Assembly: GCF_025947285.1 (NCBI RefSeq)
Contig: NZ_CP110008.1
Span: forward strand, 1,054,001 to 1,118,000
Direction of reading: 5' to 3'
DNA length: 64,000 nucleotides
From: Flavobacterium sp. N2820
GTDB taxonomy: Bacteria; Bacteroidota; Bacteroidia; Flavobacteriales; Flavobacteriaceae
Position numbers and translations under genes: made by a program. The notes below the pieces were generated by a model, which saw only the letters and a list, made by a program, of their open reading frames with translations, was not told the DNA's origin and did no database searches. This document shows, in pieces, positions 9,381 through 16,749 of the stretch; within the stretch, counting starts at the first letter, position 1, and each line of letters begins with the position of its first letter.

Positions 9381-10046
9381 TCATTCGAAGAAAATTTTTA
9401 GTTTTCTGTTGTAGTTGATTTTTGCGAGATAGTCTATGAATTCTGGGAGTTCGGAGAGTGAGAGTAAGCCGTTTGTGTTTCTTGGTAAAGGTTTGAAGTG
9501 GACTTCTTTTATGTGTTTTTTGAAGATTATTTCACCCAAAGTAAAACGCAATAATGATTTTACATATTTTTTTGAATATACTTTGTCTTCATGTGAAATG
9601 TTTTTAGGCAGATAAAGCGTTAGTATGATTTTTTTACTAGCTGTATTGTAGTCTTCTAACTTGATTAAAATTGATTTAATCATCTCTATCAATTTGTCTG
9701 AAAATTGGTTTTTGTTTTCGGCACATAATGGCTTTAGAAATGTGTGAGCTGTGAAATATTCTAATCTTGGTTTATTTTCACCTAATGCAATTATTTTAGG
9801 GAATAGTTTACGGTAACCGTGAGCTGAAAATAAGACACAAAATTTGTTAGATTGGTTGTTTTGCATGTAAATGTAAATGACGATTCTTTTTGAAACATAG
9901 TTGAGGTTTCGATGTAGGTTTTCTATTACCTCATCTGAATTAATTCCCAGTTTGTAGGCGTGGTAAATTGCTTGTTCGTTTTGTTGGAACCAAGTCCAGA
10001 AGTTTTGGATGGTTTTTATTTGGCGAGGGTTTAATTGTTTGTTCAT
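9381..10046 (-). CDS. uncharacterised protein of the mobile-element maintenance module
   Basis: I do not recognise this 221-residue protein. It is soluble, with no signal peptide or membrane segment, rich in Lys, Asn and Ile, and predicted to be mainly helical at its N-terminus (a FWTWF aromatic patch near residue 16). The C-terminal third is basic (KLKIFFE end). It is the last gene of the block that also encodes the DnaC-like ATPase and the replication-type protein, all on one strand, with a repeat-filled 187-base gap before it. Position suggests a role in maintenance or transfer of the element, but nothing in the sequence shows a function. Confidence 0.6.
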   Translation of the reverse strand: MNKQLNPRQIKTIQNFWTWFQQNEQAIYHAYKLGINSDEVIENLHRNLNYVSKRIVIYIYMQNNQSNKFCVLFSAHGYRKLFPKIIALGENKPRLEYFTAHTFLKPLCAENKNQFSDKLIEMIKSILIKLEDYNTASKKIILTLYLPKNISHEDKVYSKKYVKSLLRFTLGEIIFKKHIKEVHFKPLPRNTNGLLSLSELPEFIDYLAKINYNRKLKIFFE

Positions 10047-10077
10047 TTTGTTTTAAGTTTAAGGTTTCAGGTTGTGG

Positions 10078-10206
10078 TTTTAAGCTGCGCTTAAAAGAGT
10101 AAGCCTACTTCGTAGGAGATACCAAGCTTCGCGCGGTATGACAAGTTTAACGCCGTTAAACAGAAGCCTACTTTGTAGGAGTTTCCTAGTTTCACTCGGA
10201 ATGACA
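10078..10206 (+). repeat. two tandem hairpin repeat units (REP-like), copies 1 and 3
   Basis: The unit has a front hairpin (TTTTAAGC-TGC-GCTTAAAA at 10078-10096; TTTAAC-GCC-GTTAAA at 10146-10160), a second hairpin (CCTAC-TTC-GTAGG at 10104-10116; CCTAC-TTT-GTAGG at 10167-10179) and a third structure ending in ATGACA. In the third structure a 5-base stem flanks an 11-base loop: ATACC/GGTAT in copy 1 and TTTCC/GGAAT (four pairs) in copy 3. The same design recurs at 11867-11932 and twice at 41961-42021. The units fill the gap between the orphan gene and the DnaC-like gene. Confidence 0.75.
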
Positions 10207-10233
10207 CAATCATTATCATGATTGATTGAAGAA

Positions 10234-10893
10234 TTATCTTTTATCTCTGGATTCATTACTGAAGGTGATTAGGTTGAACATTGACCTCATCCTTGATCTT
10301 AGGCGGTTGCCGTAGAGGGCTTCTATTTCGCTTGCGGAGAGGTTTGTGGTGATGTGGGTGATGGATTGATTTTGAACGAAGTCTTCGTAGCGTGAAATGA
10401 TTATTTCTGCCATTACGTTTAGGTCGTTGCCGTAGTGTTTGATGTTTTGTTCTGCTCCTAAGTCGTCGAAACAGTAGCCGGTTAAACGTGATTGAGTGTG
10501 TTCTTTTTGGGTGTAATGATGAAGTGATTCAAAGCCATTTTTTGCAAACTCGAAAGATATTTCTCTACATGTCTTGATTTTGTAGTCGTGTTTGTGGTAA
10601 AAAAATGGTCGAATTAATGCCATAATTGACGTTTTCCCGCATCCAATTGGTCCCGATAATAAAATACCTTTGTTGAGGTCTAAATCGAGCTCTAAAGCCT
10701 TTTTTTCGTCTCGAATGGCATAAATAACCAATTTGAAGATAGTTTGGTGATCAATATCTTCAATTTTAAATGAGCGTCCGTAGATGAGTTTGCCCTGGTA
10801 CTCGATGTAGTTTAAGCACCAATTGAAGTTGTAGACTTTGATTCCGTTTTGGATTTCAAAAGTTTCTTTGATGGTGTTAAAGTGCTTCTCCAT
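10234..10893 (-). CDS. DnaC/IstB-like AAA+ ATPase, probable helicase loader
   Basis: This 219-residue protein has a Walker A motif (GPIGCGKTS, near residue 81), a Walker B motif (CFDDLGAE, near 143), a sensor-1-like TTN segment (ITTNLS) and an arginine-rich C-terminus (NRLRSRMRSM) resembling the Arg-finger region of DnaC-type loaders. Such proteins load the replicative helicase at an element's origin, usually with an initiator or DnaD-like partner. That partner is probably the gene directly upstream, whose end overlaps this start by 17 bases, indicating coupled translation. A transposon helper (IstB) role is less likely because no IS21-type transposase is present. Confidence 0.8.
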   Translation of the reverse strand: MEKHFNTIKETFEIQNGIKVYNFNWCLNYIEYQGKLIYGRSFKIEDIDHQTIFKLVIYAIRDEKKALELDLDLNKGILLSGPIGCGKTSIMALIRPFFYHKHDYKIKTCREISFEFAKNGFESLHHYTQKEHTQSRLTGYCFDDLGAEQNIKHYGNDLNVMAEIIISRYEDFVQNQSITHITTNLSASEIEALYGNRLRSRMRSMFNLITFSNESRDKR

Positions 10894-11836
10894 AGTTTTT
10901 TTGATTTGTTACGTGGAGGTGTTTTGGGTTTAAATTGATTGTTTTGGGTTCTGTTTGAACTGAAGCATTAGTTTTATTTCCAAACTTCCTAGCGTTGAGC
11001 ATCCAATTTCTTGCTGCAGCTTTCCAGTCTTTCATTTTGGTTCTGCCACCGACTAACCAGCCGTTGCTCTCGAAGTAATTGAAAAAGCGTTGTGCTTCGA
11101 TTTCGGTGAAGTTTTTTTCGAGGAAGTAGATTTGTGCTTCTTCCAAAGTGGGTTTTATAAATTTTGAAACAAGCTTCTCGATCCCGATAGGACGGGACAG
11201 GCAATCGCTCGAAGTGATAGAAGAATGATTTTCATCTTTCTTTTTATTTTTTTCGCGCAACTTTTTTTGTTTTTCTTTTTCAACTTTCAAATCCGATTCT
11301 ACAACCTCATCAAAAATTGAATTTGTAAAATTTAATTTATTTTCATTTTTTGAAATTTCTTGCTTAGCTAAGTTTATACTGTTTGTATTGTTTATATTGT
11401 TTATATAAGGTACATGTTTAGAGCTTGTTTGATGCTTGTTTAGAGCTTGTTTAGTAACCTGTTCATCAACCTGTTCAATGACTTGGTCATTTTTTGACTT
11501 GGTTGCATGCTTTTTTAGTTCTTTTTTAGAAACTGGTTTGGTGTAAAAATCCAAGTTACAGACTTCCAGAATGGAACCTTTAAATGGGTTGAATGATGGT
11601 TTGTAAATCACGTATTCTCTTTCGGTTAAATCTTTCATGCATTTGTGGTAGGTTGCTGTCGATGCAATTTTACTAATGCGCATTAGTTCGTCACGTGAAA
11701 TGCTGATTGGATTTTGAAAGCGGTTTTGATTCCATAGTTGGAAAATGGCCATGTATAGGCTTATGTGGGTGGGATTGAGCTCGTAATCGGCGCTTACTTT
11801 TTCGAAGAAGCCGGTCAAATGTTTTATATAATTCAT
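10877..11836 (-). CDS. probable replication initiator/organiser with winged helix and DnaD-like C-terminus
   Basis: This 319-residue protein starts with a region (about residues 1-115) that looks like a winged-helix DNA-binding domain, including ISRDELMRISKIASTATYHK. A long Lys/Asn/Gln-rich low-complexity linker follows (about 115-220), then a compact tail (about 225-295) with EAQRFFNYFESNGW and MKDWKAAARNWM, resembling the C-terminal part of phage replisome organisers. It overlaps the DnaC-like gene by 17 bases, the usual initiator-loader pairing. The linker includes residues encoded by a GC-rich palindromic repeat (11172-11216). Its family is inferred from layout and motifs. Confidence 0.65.
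   Translation of the reverse strand: MNYIKHLTGFFEKVSADYELNPTHISLYMAIFQLWNQNRFQNPISISRDELMRISKIASTATYHKCMKDLTEREYVIYKPSFNPFKGSILEVCNLDFYTKPVSKKELKKHATKSKNDQVIEQVDEQVTKQALNKHQTSSKHVPYINNINNTNSINLAKQEISKNENKLNFTNSIFDEVVESDLKVEKEKQKKLREKNKKKDENHSSITSSDCLSRPIGIEKLVSKFIKPTLEEAQIYFLEKNFTEIEAQRFFNYFESNGWLVGGRTKMKDWKAAARNWMLNARKFGNKTNASVQTEPKTINLNPKHLHVTNQKNYGEAL
11172..11216. repeat. GC-rich palindromic repeat inside the coding sequence
   Basis: A GC-rich segment with a small hairpin (TCCCG-ATAGGA-CGGGA at 11182-11197) stands out in an otherwise very A/T-rich linker region. It encodes about residues 207-222 of the replication protein (containing SSDCLSRPIG). It resembles intergenic hairpin repeats of this phylum that have inserted in frame. 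Confidence 0.45.
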
Positions 11837-11866
11837 GGTTTTAAAGTTTCAAGTTTCAGATTGTGG

Positions 11867-11932
11867 TTTTAAGCTGCGCTTAAAAGTTAAAACCTACTTC
11901 GTAGGAGATACTTTGGCAAGCGCAGTATGACA
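11867..11932 (+). repeat. hairpin repeat unit (REP-like), copy 2
   Basis: This unit repeats the layout at 10078-10143: TTTTAAGC-TGC-GCTTAAAA (11867-11885), CCTAC-TTC-GTAGG (11893-11905), then ATACT and AGTAT around an 11-base loop (11908-11928) followed by GACA. About 10 bases before the first hairpin are also shared. The ATACT/AGTAT stem differs from ATACC/GGTAT of copy 1 at both paired positions, so the pairing is kept. It lies between the helix-turn-helix gene and the replication protein gene. Confidence 0.75.
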
Positions 11933-12002
11933 ACTTTGTGTGTGCGATTTGCAGGTGCAAACTTCACAAGTGCCGTTACAGGTGTTTGTGTTTTCTTGCA
12001 TA

Positions 12003-12317
12003 TTACTTTTCTAACATTTTTACGATGTCCTCGTAGTTGTAGTAATTGATTCCGCCTATGCGTTTGTATTTTAATGTCCCATTGATGCGGAGGTTTTGTA
12101 AGGTGCCTGGGGAGATTTTTAGGATTTCACGGACTTCGGCTGATTTGAGCCAAGGTTTTGGTAAAGCTTCAGATGTTTTTGATTTTGTTGTGGAATTTTT
12201 GATTTCTCGTAGTAATAGATTTCCAAAGTTTAGCAAATCTCGTTTCGTTACCATTTGGTGTTGTAATAGTTCAATGTTGTCTGTTTCTGGGAACAGGGCT
12301 TTGTGATTGAAGTTCAT
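12003..12317 (-). CDS. helix-turn-helix DNA-binding protein (excisionase/MerR-type)
   Basis: The protein is about 104 residues from the preferred start at 12317 (MNFNHKALFP); an in-frame ATG ten codons earlier is possible. A helical N-terminal half is followed by a winged-helix motif (SAEVREILKISPGTLQNLR, then GTLKYKRIGG), the arrangement of excisionases and small helix-turn-helix regulators in Bacteroidota mobile elements. It sits between the RteC-like gene and the replication genes. It probably binds the element's att or promoter DNA to control excision or the downstream genes. Domain order matches the family well; the exact target is inferred. Confidence 0.8.
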   Translation of the reverse strand: MNFNHKALFPETDNIELLQHQMVTKRDLLNFGNLLLREIKNSTTKSKTSEALPKPWLKSAEVREILKISPGTLQNLRINGTLKYKRIGGINYYNYEDIVKMLEK

Positions 12318-12360
12318 AATGCTATGTTTTGAAGTTATTTGGTACAAAACAATTGCATTT

Positions 12361-12399
12361 GAAAAAGAAAAGTTCCCAAGTTGGTACCAACTTGGGAAC
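12361..12399 (-). terminator. perfect 28-bp palindrome, terminator of the RteC-like gene
   Basis: GTTCCCAAGTTGGT and its exact reverse complement meet at the centre (12372-12399), giving a 28-bp perfect palindrome. Reading on the minus strand it is followed by TTTTCTTTTTC, so it suits a rho-independent terminator 34 bases past the RteC-like stop and before the helix-turn-helix gene. Confidence 0.75.
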
Positions 12400-12433
12400 G
12401 ATTTTTATGTGATTTGGTTGTTTTTTGTAGGTT

Positions 12434-13273
12434 TTAGTTTAAATCGTTTTCGATTTTATCTTCCAAAAGCTTTTGTAAATGGCTTAAAAATCGAGTTTGA
12501 TCTGTTTTGCGTTTTTTAATAGCATTGAAGTTTCCGTAGATGTTGTCTTCTAATTCTATTTGAAACGCTTTTTCAAAAACGTGGGTGATTTCTTTGATGT
12601 CGGCTTGACCATTATCGAAAACTTTAGCTTCATGTAACGCGTAAATGAGTTCAACTAAATCTACTTTTTTTTCTGTCCAATGTAGATTAGATTTGAATTG
12701 ATTGTTGGTAATTGCACATGATTGATTGAGATTATCAATGCGGTTTTCGATGTGTAATGCTAGTAATTCAAAAGCAATTACTTCCGCTAGCAAATAATCA
12801 TGTGACGTACATAATTTAGCATCATGAATTATCACCGAGCAATCGTTTAAAAATATGTCTTTGTATTTTTTCCTGGTAAAATACAATTCATCAAAATGCG
12901 TGGAATGACTTTTAATGTATTTGATAAATTCTCTATTTTTCCTGTAAAAATGGTTGATTGCATCCAGTTTTTTCTCAAAGTGTTTTATTCTTTTGCTCTT
13001 GTCTAATGGAAGAGATGCTACTAAAGAAAGGATTTCTTTATAGAAAATAAGTTTAGCTACAATATTAGGCTTGATTTCCTTGAAGAATTTGATTTCTTCT
13101 TGAATGGTTTCGAAGACGTGATGTTTAAGCCAGTCGGTTAATTGTTTTAAAATGTCTTCAATGAAAATAATAATCTTTTTTGCTTTTTCTACTTCATTAG
13201 AATTTGAGTTAAGGATTAGAGAAAGTTCGTGTTCAAAATCTACCAAAGAGTTGTTTTTTATAGTTGTTATCAT
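12434..13273 (-). CDS. RteC-like regulatory protein of a mobile element
   Basis: This 279-residue helical, Lys-rich protein has the character of the RteC family: a central region with FYRKNREFIKYIKSHSTHFD and YFTRKKYKDIFL, then a C-terminal part (LNQSCAITNNQFKSNLHWTE, VDLVELIYALHEAKVFDNG) typical of RteC. In Bacteroides conjugative transposons RteC activates excision genes; flavobacterial islands carry related genes beside an integrase and a helix-turn-helix protein. Here the integrase partner is only a 36-codon remnant just upstream, while the intact integrase is 18 kb away. A 13-bp inverted repeat precedes the start, and a palindromic terminator follows the stop. Confidence 0.8.
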   Translation of the reverse strand: MITTIKNNSLVDFEHELSLILNSNSNEVEKAKKIIIFIEDILKQLTDWLKHHVFETIQEEIKFFKEIKPNIVAKLIFYKEILSLVASLPLDKSKRIKHFEKKLDAINHFYRKNREFIKYIKSHSTHFDELYFTRKKYKDIFLNDCSVIIHDAKLCTSHDYLLAEVIAFELLALHIENRIDNLNQSCAITNNQFKSNLHWTEKKVDLVELIYALHEAKVFDNGQADIKEITHVFEKAFQIELEDNIYGNFNAIKKRKTDQTRFLSHLQKLLEDKIENDLN

Positions 13274-13280
13274 AAAAAAA

Positions 13281-13314
13281 TAGATTTTAGTTTGTCAAAT
13301 TAAACTAAAATCTA
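13281..13314. promoter_or_regulatory. 13-bp perfect inverted repeat in the RteC leader
   Basis: TAGATTTTAGTTT (13281-13293) and AAACTAAAATCTA (13302-13314) form a perfect inverted repeat with an 8-base loop, ending 8 bases before the RteC-like ATG. In this position it could be an operator, a translation-controlling hairpin, or the former terminator of the integrase, whose remnant ends about 50 bases upstream. Confidence 0.6.
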
Positions 13315-13365
13315 TTAAATTAAATGTAAATAAAATCTTAAAAATATTACAATATTTATAATATT

Positions 13366-13473
13366 TTAGTAATTCATTGATTTACTATGAGTTTGTAATT
13401 TTGTATTGAATTTAGCTTTTAACACTTGCATATCTTCACTTATTTTCTTGTCTAAAATCTTAGCGTAATGCTG
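13366..13473 (-). pseudogene. 3' remnant of a tyrosine integrase gene
   Basis: Thirty-five codons and a stop remain. The translation begins QHYAKILDKKISEDM, identical over 15 residues to the C-terminus of the complete integrase at 32.0-33.2 kb, including the catalytic Tyr, and then diverges (QVLKAKFNTK against KILKDKFSIN). Homology stops abruptly at 13473, where the end of the copper block begins. The remnant lies upstream of the RteC-like gene, where an integrase is expected in this type of element. It therefore marks a former integrase that lost all but its end when the copper block and the second integrase joined. Confidence 0.9.
13442..13473 (-). repeat. 32-bp exact direct repeat, left copy (integrase 3' end)
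   Basis: This copy is identical to 32076-32107, with clear similarity continuing for roughly 25 further bases leftwards. The two copies bracket the copper block in the same orientation, so homologous recombination between them would delete about 18.6 kb and leave a single hybrid integrase tail. Confidence 0.9.
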
Positions 13474-13496
13474 GATTTCACATACTAATTTTAAAA

Positions 13497-15776
13497 TCAA
13501 TAATTTAAATTCAACCCGAATCCGAATCCCATATCGCTATCATAATGAGTTCTTAGGCTGAGATTTCGTTTTAGAATATATCGTGCTTCTAGCATGTATT
13601 CGGTATCAGTATTGACCATGAACCCCATTCGTAATCGTTTGGAAACAGGGATATCTTCTCGCATTAATTGTAATCTTAGATTTCCGTCTTGAAACACCTC
13701 TGCTTGAAATTGTACAAGCATGGGTAAAGTGTATGCAAAACCGGCACTGAAAACAGCTCTATGGTCTTTGGTGTTTTTTTGTCCGAAAATGTTTTTTTCT
13801 ATCTCACCTTCCATATCTCGGTAACGCCAATCAAAACCGATAAAGGGCATTAACCATTGCATTTTTCCAATATATCTTCCTAAATGGAATTCTGCTTCAT
13901 AACCGTGCATATCATGATAGCCTAAACGCCATTCTGCTCCTAAACTCCAACGAGTATTTTGTACCATTGCCATACCATCGTTACCATTGGTAGCAAAATC
14001 GTTTTCAGCCATAAAGTGAAAAGCTCTGTCATCAGCAAATAATTTGCGTTGGGCTAATTTTGGATTAGGAATTAATGGATTGGGTTCTTGATTTTCATAC
14101 GTAAAAATTCTTCCCATGCCTGCCATCATGTGATACAAGATGTGACAATGAAAAAACCAATCGCCCTCAACATTAGCATTGAATTCTATTACATTGGTTT
14201 CCATTGGCATTAAATCCATTACGTTTTTTAAAGGTGCATAATCCCCTTGTCCGTTAATGATTCTAAAATCATGTCCGTGCAAATGCATGGGATGGCGCAT
14301 CATGGAACCGTTGTAGAGCGTAATTCTAACATTTTCGCCTTTCTTAATTAAGATTTTATCGGTTTCTGAAATTACTTTGTTGTCCATGCTCCAAACATAA
14401 CGGTTCATATTTCCTGTAAGCTCAAATCGAAGTTCTTTAACTTCTACATCTTTTGGTAGCGCTGTTTTTTCTGTGGCTTTTAGCATAGCATAATTAAGTG
14501 TGGTGATGTTCGCCAATGCATTAGCATCATACTTATTATGTTTTGAATGTTCTTGATGCATTTCCGTTTTAGGAGTTGCTTCTTTACTTTTTTCTATTTC
14601 TTCACCCGTAATTTCAGGATACATAACTACGTTCATATCCATTTGATTTAAAGACATGCTCATTCCCATATCGTCTAACTCACCGTTCATTTTCATCATA
14701 TCGTTCATCATCTTCATCCCTTCAAAATATTTTAATTTTGGCAAGGGTGAAATCAATTGTTTGATACCGTTTCCAATGTAAAGGGATGCGGATTTTGTTC
14801 TATCTTCGGCAGTAGCTAAAAATTCATATGACGTATTATTGGCTGGAATTGTGACTATGACATCATAGGTTTCTGAAACAGCAATTAGTAATCGATTTAC
14901 TTCCACAGGTTCTACATCATTACCATCACTAGCTACTACCGTTATTTTTCCACCGGCATAGGTTAACCAAAAATAAGAGGAAGCACCGCCATTAGCAATA
15001 CGCAGTCGGACTTTATCGCCTCCTTTAAACTGTGTTAATTGACTTTCGTTTATTCCGTTGATTAGAAACTTTTCGTAATAAACATCGCTCACATCCATGG
15101 CATTCATACGTTTCCACTCGTTACCCAATTTGGTTTTGAAATGTCCTTGCTTGATAGCTTCACTATAACTTTGTGTTGAGCCTTTTTTTATGGCAAACCA
15201 ATCGGAAGCGTTGTGTAACATTCGGTGAACGTTTTCTGGTTTTAAATCGGTCCATTCGCTTAAAATTAAAGGAACAGTTGGTAAATCATCGATACCTTTT
15301 CTAAAAGTAGGATCGTTTTCTTTTTTATTCATAATGAACATACCATACATTCCTATTTGTTCTTGCAACCCCGAGTGCGAATGATACCAATGGGTTCCGT
15401 TTTGGATGATGGGAAATGTATATTTATGCGTTGTGCCAGGTTGAATGGGCATTTGGGTTAAATTCGGTACTCCATCTTCTTTGTTAGGTAAAAATAATCC
15501 GTGCCAATGCAACGAAGTAGTTTCATTTAATTCGTTATGTACGTAAATTTCGGCAATATCGCCTTCTGTAAAAGTTAATGTTGGCATTGGGATTTGACCG
15601 TTGACTGCTATAGCTCTTTTTTCTTTTCCAGAATAGTTAACAATTGTATCGCGAACGTATAAATCGTAACGTACTATTTTTTGAGCGAATAAGATTTGTG
15701 ATACAAAAAGTAATAGTACTATTTGCAACATTTTTTTTGAAAAAATATTTTGTAAATCCATATCTGATATTTTCAT
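13497..15776 (-). CDS. multicopper oxidase (CopA-like) with a C-terminal CopB-like outer-membrane domain
   Basis: This periplasmic copper oxidase probably oxidises Cu(I) to the less toxic Cu(II). Copper-ligand motifs are complete: LHWHGLFLP and HWYHSHSG in the first cupredoxin domain, HPMHLHGHDF and HCHILYHMMAGM in the last. A Met-rich segment (MNDMMKMNGELDDMGMSMS) sits in the middle, as in CopA/CueO proteins. The last roughly 170 residues are different: they form amphipathic strands (for example EAEFHLGRYIGKMQWLMPFI) like the CopB copper-resistance outer-membrane protein. I chose the start at 15776 (MKISDMDLQ) because TAACTAAA precedes it and a signal peptide ending ILFAQ follows; a start at 15842 would overlap the previous gene. 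It is the last gene of the copper operon. Confidence 0.92.
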   Translation of the reverse strand: MKISDMDLQNIFSKKMLQIVLLLFVSQILFAQKIVRYDLYVRDTIVNYSGKEKRAIAVNGQIPMPTLTFTEGDIAEIYVHNELNETTSLHWHGLFLPNKEDGVPNLTQMPIQPGTTHKYTFPIIQNGTHWYHSHSGLQEQIGMYGMFIMNKKENDPTFRKGIDDLPTVPLILSEWTDLKPENVHRMLHNASDWFAIKKGSTQSYSEAIKQGHFKTKLGNEWKRMNAMDVSDVYYEKFLINGINESQLTQFKGGDKVRLRIANGGASSYFWLTYAGGKITVVASDGNDVEPVEVNRLLIAVSETYDVIVTIPANNTSYEFLATAEDRTKSASLYIGNGIKQLISPLPKLKYFEGMKMMNDMMKMNGELDDMGMSMSLNQMDMNVVMYPEITGEEIEKSKEATPKTEMHQEHSKHNKYDANALANITTLNYAMLKATEKTALPKDVEVKELRFELTGNMNRYVWSMDNKVISETDKILIKKGENVRITLYNGSMMRHPMHLHGHDFRIINGQGDYAPLKNVMDLMPMETNVIEFNANVEGDWFFHCHILYHMMAGMGRIFTYENQEPNPLIPNPKLAQRKLFADDRAFHFMAENDFATNGNDGMAMVQNTRWSLGAEWRLGYHDMHGYEAEFHLGRYIGKMQWLMPFIGFDWRYRDMEGEIEKNIFGQKNTKDHRAVFSAGFAYTLPMLVQFQAEVFQDGNLRLQLMREDIPVSKRLRMGFMVNTDTEYMLEARYILKRNLSLRTHYDSDMGFGFGLNLNY

Positions 15777-15817
15777 TTTAGTTATTGCAAATTTTTGAAA
15801 ATCAAGCATTTTTGATT

Positions 15818-16690
15818 TTATTTTTTTAATAGCAATTCCCAACTTGCTATTTTATTGTTCAATGTTTCTATAGTTTTTTTCATTTTTTCCTTATCTGCTA
15901 ATGATACTGCCCTTTTTGCAGCTTCAATAGCACTAGCGTAATCTTTGTTTTCCGATGCTATTTTTTGTCTCAAATTTGGATAATGGAAATTTTGAGGATT
16001 TAACTTTTCAGCATCCAATAGCCATTTAATTGCTTGTTTGAAATCTCTATTTGTACTGTAATAATAGTTGGCTGCTTGAAATAATAAGTTGGCATCTTGC
16101 GTTTTTCCTTTAACGATATGTTGGTCTATCAACGCTAATAACATATCGTCCTCTTTACTTTTAATTGGTATTTTGACCATAGTATTTTCCCAAAAGATTT
16201 TTAGAAATGCTTCACCTTTGCTATTAATGTCATTTAACTCAATTGTAAATGTTTCATAGAAATAGGGACTTTTTTCTGTGGGAACTTTAAAACGCATTAC
16301 GTCTTTTTTCTCATCATAGCCGGTTTCACCATGTAAAGTTATATCTGTATTAATGATTATTGTCCACTCATTAATTGAAGGAATTGAAAATATTGAATAA
16401 CTACCCGCTTTTAATATACTATTACCAAAGTAGATATCTTCAGAAGTTGTAATTACGGTACAATCACTTGCACCAGTTCGCCAAAGTTTATCAAATGGCA
16501 CTAACTCACCAAATATTTTTCTGCCTCTTACTAATGGTCTACTATAGGCTATTTTAATTTTTGCACTGCCGACTTCCTGTTCAAATGATGAAGCAGGACT
16601 TGCAGATGTTGTTCTTATCTGGACTTTGTTTTGTGCAGAAATAAATACTGATTGTAAAATAATTAGGTGAAATAGGAATATTTTTTTCAT
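15818..16690 (-). CDS. DUF2911 domain protein with TPR-like tail, secreted
   Basis: This 290-residue protein has a signal peptide (about residues 1-19, ending SAQ) and a DUF2911 domain (about 20-170; IKIAYSRPLVRGRKIFGELV and WRTGASDCTVI are characteristic). A helical tail with tandem TPR-like repeats follows (about 185-285; FKQAIKWLLDAEKLNPQN). DUF2911 proteins are common secreted Bacteroidota proteins without a known activity. Its place between the MerC-like gene and the multicopper oxidase suggests a periplasmic helper in copper handling, which is inference from context only. Confidence 0.85.
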   Translation of the reverse strand: MKKIFLFHLIILQSVFISAQNKVQIRTTSASPASSFEQEVGSAKIKIAYSRPLVRGRKIFGELVPFDKLWRTGASDCTVITTSEDIYFGNSILKAGSYSIFSIPSINEWTIIINTDITLHGETGYDEKKDVMRFKVPTEKSPYFYETFTIELNDINSKGEAFLKIFWENTMVKIPIKSKEDDMLLALIDQHIVKGKTQDANLLFQAANYYYSTNRDFKQAIKWLLDAEKLNPQNFHYPNLRQKIASENKDYASAIEAAKRAVSLADKEKMKKTIETLNNKIASWELLLKK

Positions 16691-16749
16691 TGTTTTGAAT
16701 TATTGATTACTGTATTTTTATACTTTAAGTTATATTGATTTTGTGATTT

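Noticed and set aside
10234..10893. An IS21 IstB helper ATPase
   Set aside because: No IS21-type transposase or terminal repeats flank it, and the overlap with the replication-type gene fits a helicase loader.
12361..12399. The 28-bp palindrome as a recombination site
   Set aside because: It is followed by a T-rich run in the direction of the upstream gene, which fits a terminator, and no second copy is visible.
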